Source: Candidatus Obscuribacter sp. (GTDB taxonomy: Bacteria > Cyanobacteriota > Vampirovibrionia > Obscuribacterales > Obscuribacteraceae). Taken from it: a stretch of DNA of 42,727 nucleotides. How positions within the stretch are numbered: the stretch's first letter is position 1; each line of letters starts with the position of its first letter. The stretch covers positions 1-42,727 of the forward strand of contig JADYXQ010000128.1 in NCBI GenBank assembly GCA_021772135.1. Reading direction: 5' to 3'. Both the position numbers and the translations under genes were made by a program. Of the stretch, positions 34,404 to 42,424 are shown piece by piece. The notes under the pieces are model-generated. The model was not told where the DNA came from and did not search any database. It worked only from the letters and a program-made list of their open reading frames with translations.

Positions 34404-35543
34404 TCACAAACCAAGTTTTTTCTTGATATAAGTCAGAGTATTAGGAAAATAGATAGCCAAATCGGCGTCATTACCGCGGTTATTGCCTAATAAAATCGAG
34501 GTCAACTCAGCGCAGCTTTCAATTTGCCCGGCATCAGATTTCTGCAAGTAATAGCTGATTCTAGGGGCGACATCATCAGGCACACGGGCGATATCCAGAT
34601 AATAGTTGTGTCTGAATTCTGTTGTGGTCGAATACCATTTCAGACAATGATCAAGAGCGTGACCAGTTTCGTGTAAAAAAGTACCTTCCAGGTCATCGAC
34701 TTTACGTGGCCTATTCACTTCGTCTGTACTTTCGTTCACGGTAGCCTGGCTCAATACGATAGTGCCATTGTTGAATAAGCCGGGGCAGCTCTTGCTGGTA
34801 CCACCCTCATACCCACGTACTTCCTGATAAGCGCCTTCAGGATATTTATCGATCATGGTGGGTGTGATTTCAAATTTGATGTCGTGCTTGTAGAGAATCT
34901 CTCTTACTTTTGGTGGAATCTTTTCAAAACAAGCATCTACAGCGGCTATGGTGCGCTTACTCACTTCCCCATGGCCATAGACTGGTCTGACTGTTTTCAA
35001 TCTTTGCCTCAACGCAGCCAGAATTGCTGCTGTGGACATGTTGGCCGTTGATTTTTGGCCTGATTCAGCTTCGTCGTCAGAAGACTTGTCACCGTCTTTT
35101 TCGCTCTCCGGTTTAGAAGCACTGGCGATGACCGGATTAAGGCGCTGCAAATATTGAGCGGCGGCGACTGCCTGAGGAGTGCCGGGAAAACCGCTTTTGA
35201 CGCTCTGGTAGGTCTCTATTGCCTTTTTCTTTTGACCGAGAGCGTAATAAGAATTGCCCATGTAAAGCCAGGCATTGGCGCCGGCCTTTTCTTTAGTGAT
35301 GGCGTCGTACATATACGCCACAGCTTCGTTATAGCGGGCCTGCTGATAAGCATGTACGCCCTGGCCGTAAGCAGAAGTGACGAGCGCACCGGCGGTGGCA
35401 TTTTTGGCAGTGGGATCGACAATTTTTTTATTAGTATTTGAAACTGAGCCTTTGAGAGGATCAGCCGCTAAAGCCACGGTCGAAGAGAAAATCAAGCAAC
35501 AATTCAAATGCGCAATCAGAATTGGTAGCAAAGATTTTTTCAA
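34404..35543 (-). CDS. Exported TPR protein with anthrax lethal factor-like (M34-type) peptidase domain
   Basis: 379 residues. TTG start at 35543 with GAG 10 bases upstream; the next residues form a signal peptide (LLPILIAHLNCCLIFSSTVALA). About two TPR units (VHAYQQARYNEAVAYMYDAI, AWLYMGNSYYALGQKKKAIE) span residues 50-120. The C-terminal domain has zinc site HETGH at 291-295 and ESCAE (342-346) about 50 residues later, matching the HExGH and ExFAE pattern of the lethal factor-like (ATLF) Pro-Pro endopeptidases. It starts 19 bases after the stop of dnaN on the same strand, so the two probably share a transcript, a pairing I have not met before. Confidence 0.82.
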   Translation of the reverse strand: MKKSLLPILIAHLNCCLIFSSTVALAADPLKGSVSNTNKKIVDPTAKNATAGALVTSAYGQGVHAYQQARYNEAVAYMYDAITKEKAGANAWLYMGNSYYALGQKKKAIETYQSVKSGFPGTPQAVAAAQYLQRLNPVIASASKPESEKDGDKSSDDEAESGQKSTANMSTAAILAALRQRLKTVRPVYGHGEVSKRTIAAVDACFEKIPPKVREILYKHDIKFEITPTMIDKYPEGAYQEVRGYEGGTSKSCPGLFNNGTIVLSQATVNESTDEVNRPRKVDDLEGTFLHETGHALDHCLKWYSTTTEFRHNYYLDIARVPDDVAPRISYYLQKSDAGQIESCAELTSILLGNNRGNDADLAIYFPNTLTYIKKKLGL

Positions 35544-35562
35544 AGTCGAACTCTTTGCCGAT

Positions 35563-36765
35563 TTACTTAGCTTGAACCGGCATCAGCAGATATTTGTAGC
35601 CTTCATCGCCAACGCCTTTAATTATCAAAGGCTTGAGCGGGCCTGTCATTTCTAATTTGATCTCTTCAACCATCAACCGTTGCAGCACGTCGGTCAAATA
35701 ACGAACGTTGACGGCGATATCAATCGGTTCGCCTTCCAGGCCGATAGATACTTCTTCTTGCGCTTTACCAACGTCTGGTGTGTTGGCCGAAATCTGTACG
35801 TTCTCAGATTCAAAATGCAATTTGACCAGGTGAGTACGCTCGTCTGACATCACGGCTACACGGTCGATAGCCTGCATCAACTCGTCGCGTTTGAAGCTCG
35901 CCAGGTGTGTGAAATCTTTAGGGAAAAGTTCTTGATAGCGAGGATATTCACCGCTTATCAGCCTGGTAGACAGATAGTGAGTGTCGGTTTCAAAAGTGAT
36001 CTGACCGTTGATTACGCCCAGTCTCACTTCATTTCCATCGCTTGAATCAAGCACTTTGATAATTTCAGAACAAGACTTGGCAGGAATAATTGCTTTAATG
36101 CCGGCCGGCTTTTCTAAAGTGGCCGTTGCTGTTTTGGCTTCGCCAGCTTCACCGGCTGCTTCTTCAGCGTCGTTTGATTCAATGCGGGCAGCTACAGGAG
36201 CGGCTAGATTGAGTTTTTCAAAACGGTGAGCCAGACGTGAGCCGTCTGTGGCCGTACATTCGAAATTGCCGTCGGCAATAACCATGTAGACTCCGCCTAA
36301 AATACTGGAAGTATCAAAACTGGCCGCAGCAAATGATGTTTGCAGAATGCTTTTTTTAAGAATGTCACAGGGCATCAGCACTGCTTCTTTAGGCCGTTGC
36401 TCGATGGTTTTAGGGAAATCATCTGCGGGCAAACCGGAGATTGAGAATTTAGAGCGTTTGCAAGTAACGGTAGTTTCGTATGTCTCTTTGTTGATCTGAA
36501 AAGAAACCAGATCGTTCGGTAATTTGGAGATGATTTCTAAAAGCTTTTTGCCCGGTAGAGTAATCGCGCCAGGTGTGTGCACTACAGCATTGGTTTTAGT
36601 TTCGATGGTGAGGTCGAGGTCTGTGCCGTGAAATTTAATTGACGTCTCGTCAATGCTTTTAATCAGCACGTTACTCAGTATGGGCTGCACTACTCGTGTT
36701 GCCAGAGCACTTGTGACATCTTTGAGGGCTTTTACAAGTACATCTTTCTGAACCGCGAAATGCAT
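35563..36765 (-). CDS. dnaN: DNA polymerase III beta sliding clamp
   Basis: 400 residues, slightly above the usual 365-380. Three clamp folds in order with typical motifs: start MHFAVQKDVLVKALKDV, TDLDLTIET, the middle YRQ-type region GGVYMVIADGNFECTATDGSRLA, and the C-terminal YKYLLMPVQ. An Ala/Glu/Thr-rich insert of about 20 residues (EEAAGEAGEAKTATATLEK, near residue 200) lengthens domain II and is not part of the usual clamp. Co-oriented with dnaA 356 bases upstream and followed by the M34-like gene. Confidence 0.97.
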   Translation of the reverse strand: MHFAVQKDVLVKALKDVTSALATRVVQPILSNVLIKSIDETSIKFHGTDLDLTIETKTNAVVHTPGAITLPGKKLLEIISKLPNDLVSFQINKETYETTVTCKRSKFSISGLPADDFPKTIEQRPKEAVLMPCDILKKSILQTSFAAASFDTSSILGGVYMVIADGNFECTATDGSRLAHRFEKLNLAAPVAARIESNDAEEAAGEAGEAKTATATLEKPAGIKAIIPAKSCSEIIKVLDSSDGNEVRLGVINGQITFETDTHYLSTRLISGEYPRYQELFPKDFTHLASFKRDELMQAIDRVAVMSDERTHLVKLHFESENVQISANTPDVGKAQEEVSIGLEGEPIDIAVNVRYLTDVLQRLMVEEIKLEMTGPLKPLIIKGVGDEGYKYLLMPVQAK

Positions 36766-37121
36766 TTCAAAACCTCGAATGTCTGGCTTACCGGCTGGCT
36801 GTTTCTACTGTGTCTAAAGATTACTCGTTAGCCCGAGGTTTTTCAATAACGGCTGCTCTTTTGAAAGTAATTTTTCGGCAACCTGAGCCATCTCTAGCAA
36901 TTCTGTTGCTGTTAGGTCTTTAAAGTTAGTTATATAGAAGTAGGAGAGGGAGCCAATTTCTGTAGATAACCCCTGAAAGCCAAGCCCCGATTAATTTACC
37001 CCTGTAGAAAACTTGTGTGCTCTTTGTACAAAGATAAACGCTGTATATGCGCTGGGTTTGGGGCTTTACACAGTGTGCTGACAAGGAGCTGACAAGTTAT
37101 GCACAAGTTTTGAACAGGCAG
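36766..37121. other. dnaA-dnaN intergenic region, candidate origin segment
   Basis: 356 bases. One exact match to the DnaA box consensus TTATNCACA (TTATGCACA, 37097-37105) and one near match TGTAGATAA (36961-36969, complement TTATCTACA). A perfect 14-bp palindrome TCTTTGTACAAAGA lies at 37021-37034. Two DnaA-like boxes and short AT-rich stretches would suit a bipartite origin or an autoregulatory site for DnaA on dnaN. Box density is low, so it is only a candidate. Confidence 0.5.
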
Positions 37122-38858
37122 TTAATCGCTCAACTGGACGGTGATTTGCTTGACTGACTGTGACAGGCCGGGGTCTTTGGCCATCAGCTCTTTGATTCTG
37201 CTATGCGCATATAGAGCAGATGTGTGTTTGCGGTTGCCAAATGCTTCGCCGATTCTAGGGAAGCTCATATTGATCAAATCGTGAGCAAGATACATGGCAA
37301 TGTGTCTTGGCAAAGCCAGGTCTTGCGAACGCTTGGCGGAGCGCAATTCGCTCGACTCTACGCGGTAATGAGCGGCCACCGTATCGATGATGCGGTCGCA
37401 GGTGATGGTGACCTTCGGTCGGCTAGGTGTAGTCGGCTGCAGCATGCCTGCCAGCGCGTGTACCGTTAGAGTTTCGCCGGTCATATTGGCATAGGCGTGG
37501 CTGCGAATCAGCGCGCCTTCTAGTTCACGAATGTTGTTGGTGAAGATAGAAGCAATGTATTCAAGAATTTCGTCGTCAATGCGCATGCCTTCAACAGCGC
37601 ATTTTTTGCGCAGAATGGCCAGGCGGGTCTCTAAGTCTGGCGCTTGCACGTCACAAATAAGACCCCACTCAAAGCGGCTTCTCAAGCGCTCTTCAAGGCG
37701 AGCAATGGCTTTAGGAGGGCGATCAGACGAAAGCACAATTTGCTTGCCCGAATCACGCAGTGCATTGAAGGTATGGAAAAACTCTTCTTGAGTACTTTCT
37801 TTACCCTGCAAAAACTGAATGTCGTCAACCAGCAATACGTCTATCTGGCGATAGCGCTTGCGGAAATCCATCATGCGGTCGTCGCGAATGGAATTAATTA
37901 GTTCGTTGGTGAATTTTTCACAACTGATGTACCGCACTGAGGCATTGGGCGATCCCTTAAGAATCTCATGACCGATGGCGTGCATCAAGTGAGTTTTGCC
38001 AAGGCCAACTCCTCCATATATAAAGAGGGGGTTGTAGGCCTGACCAGGCCGCAATGCCACAGCCTGTGCGGCTGAGTGACTGAAGCGGTTATGGGCGCCA
38101 ACTACAAACGAATCAAAAGCGTATTTAGGATTTAAATTGCTGCGCGAAATATGTATCGCTGCGGCATCAGGCAAGCGCGAAGAGGCGCCATTTTGCAGGC
38201 CTTGACCATGCATATGACTTGAAGAAGGGCTGTAGCTCTGCGAAGAACTGGCTACCATATTGAGCCCGCCGCCAAAATTTGTGGCTGAACCGCCATAAGC
38301 GGGGCGACTGGCTTGAGCGCTATCGTTGCCATTAAGGGCTGAAATAGCCGAGTTTAAGCCGTTTTCAGAATGAGTGCCGTCACCGGTAATTGTCGTGCCG
38401 CTGCCCATTCCTAAAGCATTAACAGATGAGGGGGCAGTGGAAGTGATACTGGCGATGGTGGCACTATAAGCTTCGGCCTTGACCGCGGCGTCGACCACAA
38501 CCTTGATTGTCACTTTCTCTTGAGTGATTTCACCAATAGCCTGGGCGAGCGCTTCCATGTAATGGTTGGAAACCATAGTAAGCACAAAATCGTTATTGAC
38601 GGCGATTGTAGCCACGCCCTGGGCGTAATCAACCAATTGAGCCGGCCGAATCCAGCTCTCAAAGCTGGGTTGCGACATATTTTTGACAAGAGCCTTCTGG
38701 GCCTCGCTCCAAATGTCCCGAGTAGACTTAAGCAAGCGCACATCGTCTTTGTCGTGAATCGTCATCGGTGGTTTCTCGGTTGTGTAAGGCTCGCGCCCAT
38801 TTTTAGTGTCCGACAGTAAGACGAACCCATCCCCATTCAAGACGATTGTGTCTGACAT
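37122..38858 (-). CDS. dnaA: Chromosomal replication initiator DnaA
   Basis: 578 residues from the ATG at 38858; an ATG at 38765 is also possible, and no start has a strong ribosome-binding site. Domain I is at about 50-130 (IWSEAQKALVKNMSQPSFES). A long low-complexity domain II (Ser/Gly/Asn-rich, about 140-250) makes the protein longer than usual. AAA+ domain III has Walker A GGVGLGKTH with Lys288, Walker B LLVDDIQFL near 350 and the sensor region LSSDRPPKAI. Domain IV holds the DnaA-box-binding helix-turn-helix (SFPRIGEAFGNRKHTSALYA). It opens the origin by binding TTATNCACA boxes. Divergent from rpmH. Confidence 0.97.
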   Translation of the reverse strand: MSDTIVLNGDGFVLLSDTKNGREPYTTEKPPMTIHDKDDVRLLKSTRDIWSEAQKALVKNMSQPSFESWIRPAQLVDYAQGVATIAVNNDFVLTMVSNHYMEALAQAIGEITQEKVTIKVVVDAAVKAEAYSATIASITSTAPSSVNALGMGSGTTITGDGTHSENGLNSAISALNGNDSAQASRPAYGGSATNFGGGLNMVASSSQSYSPSSSHMHGQGLQNGASSRLPDAAAIHISRSNLNPKYAFDSFVVGAHNRFSHSAAQAVALRPGQAYNPLFIYGGVGLGKTHLMHAIGHEILKGSPNASVRYISCEKFTNELINSIRDDRMMDFRKRYRQIDVLLVDDIQFLQGKESTQEEFFHTFNALRDSGKQIVLSSDRPPKAIARLEERLRSRFEWGLICDVQAPDLETRLAILRKKCAVEGMRIDDEILEYIASIFTNNIRELEGALIRSHAYANMTGETLTVHALAGMLQPTTPSRPKVTITCDRIIDTVAAHYRVESSELRSAKRSQDLALPRHIAMYLAHDLINMSFPRIGEAFGNRKHTSALYAHSRIKELMAKDPGLSQSVKQITVQLSD

Positions 38859-39098
38859 CTTGCTCTGATTTTTCTCTAGACCTGGCGAAAGGTTAGAAAA
38901 CAGCAAGAAAGGGGGTGGATTCGTAAATTTTTAGTCTGCCCGGAAGGACAGACGGTGCGAAGTATTTGCAATAGATGATAGCATAGCTATCCTATCGATA
39001 GAATACCCAATCGATACATTGATAGTCATAGAACGAAGAGAAAGTTTTTAGCTAGATTTTTTTGTCTCAATTTTTGTCTCAATTTAGGTAGTAGTCAC
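38859..39098. promoter_or_regulatory. dnaA/rpmH divergent region, AT-rich with stacked palindromes
   Basis: 240 bases. Adjacent dyads GATAGCATAGCTATC (38977-38991) and CTATCGATAG (38992-39001) and a second ATCGAT site near 39013 form an unusual cluster. Two direct copies of TTTTTGTCTCAA end about 30 bases before rpmH (39059-39083). A weak promoter-like pair TTGCAA (38966-38971) and TATCCT (38988-38993), 16 bases apart, could drive rpmH. The AT-rich stretch could act as the unwinding element, yet I see no DnaA boxes here. Confidence 0.45.
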
Positions 39099-39233
39099 AT
39101 GAAAAGAACACTCAGAGGCTCCATTAGAAAAGCCAAACGAGGCAGCGGATTTTTAAAGAGAATGTCCACTCCTTCAGGTCAGAAAGTTATCAAAGCCCGT
39201 CGTGCCAAGGGCCGTTACAGACTGTCCATATAA
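39099..39233 (+). CDS. rpmH: Ribosomal protein L34
   Basis: 44 residues, the family's normal size. Sequence [17 protein letters not shown] followed by [20 protein letters not shown] and ending GRYRLSI fits L34. It belongs to the large subunit and is highly basic. AGG precedes the ATG by 9 bases. First gene of the rpmH-rnpA-yidD-yidC-khpB cluster that usually flanks the origin. Confidence 0.96.
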   Translation: MKRTLRGSIRKAKRGSGFLKRMSTPSGQKVIKARRAKGRYRLSI

Positions 39234-39262
39234 GGCCATTGGCGGGTTTGCTTTAAGCATAA

Positions 39263-39697
39263 ATGTTACCTGCTCATGAGCGTCTACGCAAAACAAGCGT
39301 TTTCCAGCGAGCTTATGCAGCCAGGAATAGCGTTTCGTTTACTTGCGGGACGCTCTACGTGTTACCAAGGCGCCCGCCGCAAGGCAAGGGCAAGAAGCCA
39401 GACACCGGGCTAAAACCAAGACAACCTTTGAAAGGGCCGATGATTGGTTTTTCCATATCTAAAAAAGTGTTGAAGAGCGCGTGCAAAAGAAACCGCGCCA
39501 AACGCAGAGTGAGAGAAGCATACAGGCAAGTGAAAACCACGTTTGACGATGTGTTCAGGCAAGAAGCGGCAATGCACCGCTGGTACGCACTCGTTTACGT
39601 TATTAATCCGCTGGCACTGACTGCCGGTTTTGATGAGATCGCCGCATCTATAAAAGAAAGTTTGCTCAAAGCCGGCAAAAAGTTCGGGTCGAAGTAA
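39263..39697 (+). CDS. rnpA: Ribonuclease P protein component
   Basis: 144 residues. Signature region ISKKVLKSACKRNRAKRRVRE near residue 65-85 with the RNR-type basic motif, preceded by LRKTSVFQRAYAAR. It assists the RNase P RNA in trimming tRNA 5' ends. A Pro/Lys/Gly-rich insert (PRRPPQGKGKKPDTG...) of about 25 residues follows beta strand 2, longer than usual. Thirty bases after rpmH; its stop overlaps the yidD start by one base. Confidence 0.95.
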   Translation: MLPAHERLRKTSVFQRAYAARNSVSFTCGTLYVLPRRPPQGKGKKPDTGLKPRQPLKGPMIGFSISKKVLKSACKRNRAKRRVREAYRQVKTTFDDVFRQEAAMHRWYALVYVINPLALTAGFDEIAASIKESLLKAGKKFGSK

Positions 39698-39999
39698 TGA
39701 CTGCAAAATCAATGCTTAACTCAAAACCAGATTCATATTTAAAATTCAGCTTACTTTTGCTGATCAAAACCTATCAGAAAACACGCTTCTTGAGGCCGCC
39801 CTCATGCAGATTCTATCCATCTTGTTCACAATATATGGCGCAGGCCATTGAGCATCATGGTGTTTTCATGGGGCTTAAGCTAGGGGTTGTGCGCCTGGCC
39901 AAATGCCATCCATTGCATGATGGTGGAATAGATGAAGTGCCCATGAAAATTTCCAGTCAAGACAATTGCAGTAGCAATCACAACAAAGGCAGAAGGTAA
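39697..39999 (+). CDS. yidD: Membrane protein insertion efficiency factor YidD
   Basis: 100 residues. Core at 17-80 with KTYQKTRFLRPPSCRFYPSCS, an HHGVFMGLKL segment and CHPLHDGGIDEVP, all typical of YidD (UPF0161). The C-terminal 15 residues are extra and polar. It aids YidC-dependent membrane insertion. Start overlaps the rnpA stop (TAATG). Confidence 0.94.
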   Translation: MTAKSMLNSKPDSYLKFSLLLLIKTYQKTRFLRPPSCRFYPSCSQYMAQAIEHHGVFMGLKLGVVRLAKCHPLHDGGIDEVPMKISSQDNCSSNHNKGRR

Positions 40000-40002
40000 C
40001 AC

Positions 40003-41262
40003 GTGGATATTACTTACCAGGTGATGATTCCTGTACTTCAGCAAATTGTCAAATTTACACACAGCTACGGCCTTTCTATTATTTTATTGACCCTGGCGGT
40101 ACGGGTGCTGGTCTGGCCTTTCGTCACGGCATCAACCAAGAGCATGCAAAAAATGCAGCTTCTGGCACCACACATGAAGCGCATTCAAAAACGCTATAAA
40201 GAAGATCCGGAACAACTGCAAAAAAAGACAATGGAGTTCTATGCCCGTAACAAGGCGAACCCGTTAGCCGGCTGTTTACCAATGCTTGTGCAGTTGCCGA
40301 TACTCTTTGCCTTATTCGGAACTTTCAACGGGCCACCTTTCGGCGATAAAGCCCTTGATGTAAAAGTCACCACAGTTGAAGCGAAAAACGCTAAAGATGT
40401 AAAACGCGCTGAAACTTCCGGCGCTAATACTCCTTATGTCAGCACTGATGGCCAACTGGCTAAGGTAGTGGTTTTCCCGGGTGAATCTACTGTACTGGTC
40501 GGCGACAATGTTGATTTTCAAACGCGCGCCGTCGATGGCAAATTGCCTGCTGATTTTGCACCTACATGGATAATGAAATTCAACGGCAAACCGGTTACTG
40601 CTGAAGAAGGTTCGATAGATCAAAGTGGTCATGCGATTTTCAGCAAGCTCGGCGAATATCATGTTGAAGGAATTGTTCACGGTATTGCCAAAGATGACTC
40701 ATTCCTTTTTGTCAAAGGTCTAGGCAAAGTCGCTACCGGTCTCGATTTACTTAAGCCACAAAACTTTGATCTGGTGGCATTGATTTTGATGTTCGGCATT
40801 TCGATGTTTGCATCATCGAAATTGACCATGCCTAAACCGGGCAATCCTGAAGATATGGACGAATCGCAGCGCGTGCAGCAAGACACCATGAAAATGATGC
40901 CGATCGCCATGTGCGTAAGTTTCTTTTTGATTCCACTGCCGGTTGGTGTTTATCTTTATATGGTGGTTTCAAACCTGGTGCAAACTGCTCAAACATGGCT
41001 TGTGATGCGTACTCCGCCCGAGCCACTGGTTGATCCTGATGAAGCGGATTCTGCACCTATAACACCTGGTTCTGGACCCGGACCTATATCAGGTGGTAGC
41101 GGTGGCAAAAAAGAGAAACCACAAACTATTGATGTAACCCCCATTGAGCCGAAAAACGGCAAGGGGAAAGATGATGGTGCAACCATCAAATTTAATCAAG
41201 GCGACAAGCAAGGCGAAACTATAGACACGGACAAATCTAAGAAGAAGAAGAAAAAGAAATGA
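40003..41262 (+). CDS. yidC: Membrane protein insertase YidC/Oxa1 with an Ig-like insert
   Basis: 419 residues from a GTG at 40003 preceded by GAAGG. Oxa1-type core: span 1 at about 22-45 (LSIILLTLAVRVLVWPFVTA), the cytosolic helical hairpin MQKMQLLAPHMKRIQKRYK, span 2 (GCLPMLVQLPILFALFGTF, about 85-105), then a ~140-residue outward segment (about 106-245) and the last spans (IMMFGISMFASS-like at about 260 and MPIAMCVSFFLIPLPVGVYL near 305). The outward segment has PGESTVLVGDNVDFQTRAVD, TWIMKFNGKPV and KLGEYHVEGIV, a beta-sandwich Ig/PKD-like pattern not part of ordinary YidC. The tail is Lys/Gly/Pro-rich ending in poly-Lys. Inserts proteins into the inner membrane. Confidence 0.95.
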   Translation: MDITYQVMIPVLQQIVKFTHSYGLSIILLTLAVRVLVWPFVTASTKSMQKMQLLAPHMKRIQKRYKEDPEQLQKKTMEFYARNKANPLAGCLPMLVQLPILFALFGTFNGPPFGDKALDVKVTTVEAKNAKDVKRAETSGANTPYVSTDGQLAKVVVFPGESTVLVGDNVDFQTRAVDGKLPADFAPTWIMKFNGKPVTAEEGSIDQSGHAIFSKLGEYHVEGIVHGIAKDDSFLFVKGLGKVATGLDLLKPQNFDLVALILMFGISMFASSKLTMPKPGNPEDMDESQRVQQDTMKMMPIAMCVSFFLIPLPVGVYLYMVVSNLVQTAQTWLVMRTPPEPLVDPDEADSAPITPGSGPGPISGGSGGKKEKPQTIDVTPIEPKNGKGKDDGATIKFNQGDKQGETIDTDKSKKKKKKK

Positions 41263-41855
41263 TGAATCTAAATACCCTGGATGACAACGCAAAAGATTAT
41301 CTCGAGAAAATTTTAGCCATCCTCGACATCGACGCTTCAGTTCTAAAAGAAGAAATAGATGACAGCACTTGCTGCTATCGCATCGATTGCAAAAGCGATG
41401 ATGCTCGCATGTTGATTGGCCGCAACGGTCAAACACTGGAAGCGTTGCAGTTTGTTTTACGCCAGATGGTGAAAAGCAACAGCATGGAAAGAGAGCATTT
41501 TATTGTGGACGTTCTCGACTATCGCACACGTCGTCGGCGCACTTTAGAAGAGAGCGCAAAGCAAGGTGCCGTAGCCGTTCTTAATGGCGACAATGAAAAC
41601 TATCCCCTGCTCGCCATGTCGGCTTATGACCGCCGCCTGGTGCACAATTATTTGCAAGAAGCTTTCCCTGAGCTCAATTCTGAGAGCGAAGGCGAAGGAC
41701 AAGATCGGCATATCGTTATTAGTTATAAAGGCTTGCCTGACGGCGAGCGCGCTGCTCGTTCAGCAGAAGACGAAGAATATGGTGCTGAACTAGGCGATGA
41801 CGATGATGCTGACGAAGCTGACGTGGAAGCAGCTGAAGTAAAAGAAGAAGCCTAA
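41259..41855 (+). CDS. khpB: KH-R3H RNA-binding protein (Jag/KhpB)
   Basis: 198 residues. KH-type domain at about 25-90 with the GRNGQTLEALQFVL turn, then an R3H domain with YDRRLVHNYLQEAF near 130. The N-terminal Jag_N domain found in Firmicutes is missing. A 30-residue Asp/Glu/Ala tail ends the protein. It binds RNA and in other bacteria affects cell elongation. The ATG overlaps the yidC stop by four bases (ATGA), so translation is coupled. Confidence 0.93.
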   Translation: MMNLNTLDDNAKDYLEKILAILDIDASVLKEEIDDSTCCYRIDCKSDDARMLIGRNGQTLEALQFVLRQMVKSNSMEREHFIVDVLDYRTRRRRTLEESAKQGAVAVLNGDNENYPLLAMSAYDRRLVHNYLQEAFPELNSESEGEGQDRHIVISYKGLPDGERAARSAEDEEYGAELGDDDDADEADVEAAEVKEEA

Positions 41856-42424
41856 AGCCGTACTGCGCTTACCTGTCTTTCTTTAAATTGCCAATCAGTT
41901 CGCGGCGCACAGACTGGTATGGTCTAAACCATCAAACTGGTAAGACATTTGTGTGCCGCTTGACACGGCTTTGCTAACTTAACCTGCAAATTAATTTCGT
42001 ATTTAATCCATAAGCGGGTAACCTACTCGTTTATGGGCGGTGGAAAGACAAGGCCCTGGTGGTTTGGCTATAGGTCTTAAAATTGAAATTTTCAAAACAA
42101 GTATGGCGTTGCTCTCTGTTATTTTGTTAGGGTGATTATCATTTCTTCCTTTCACCCCACCGAGATTTCAGACGTCACCACCAATTAGGTAATAGCGCCC
42201 AATTCAGCCACGGTTACCCGCACCACTAGTGCTGTTGACAGAGCCAGACGCTGGTAGTGACAATGTCTTTCCTTTGTGAAGACAGCGAATCGACTCAAGG
42301 TTTTCTCTTTCACTAACAGAGCTTCCATAAACTGTGTTGATTGGCAATTCCACCTCGTGTGGAAAGAACATCGACCTGGCGCGTTGCGCGCTTGTTTATG
42401 GAGCTCCACATCCGAGGAGGTCAG
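41856..42424. other. Long intergenic region with several hairpins
   Basis: 569 bases after khpB. It holds an imperfect long stem (GCGGCGCACA near 41901 with TGTGTGCCGC near 41950) enclosing ATGGTCTAAACCAT, a 9-bp stem CCATAAGCG/CGTTTATGG (about 42009-42037), an AAAATT-GA-AATTTT dyad near 42085, and, near the end, TCCAC/GTGGA and GCGC/GCGC stems just before the methyltransferase ribosome-binding site. A 74-residue minus-strand ORF here has no coding look. It may hold a small RNA; no family was recognised. Confidence 0.4.

Noticed and set aside
37060..37080. Further DnaA box at the TTTACACAG segment
   Set aside because: Two mismatches to TTATNCACA; not enough to support.
42185..42409. 74-residue minus-strand ORF before the methyltransferase gene
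   Set aside because: No ribosome-binding site or recognisable domain; region looks like a structured leader.
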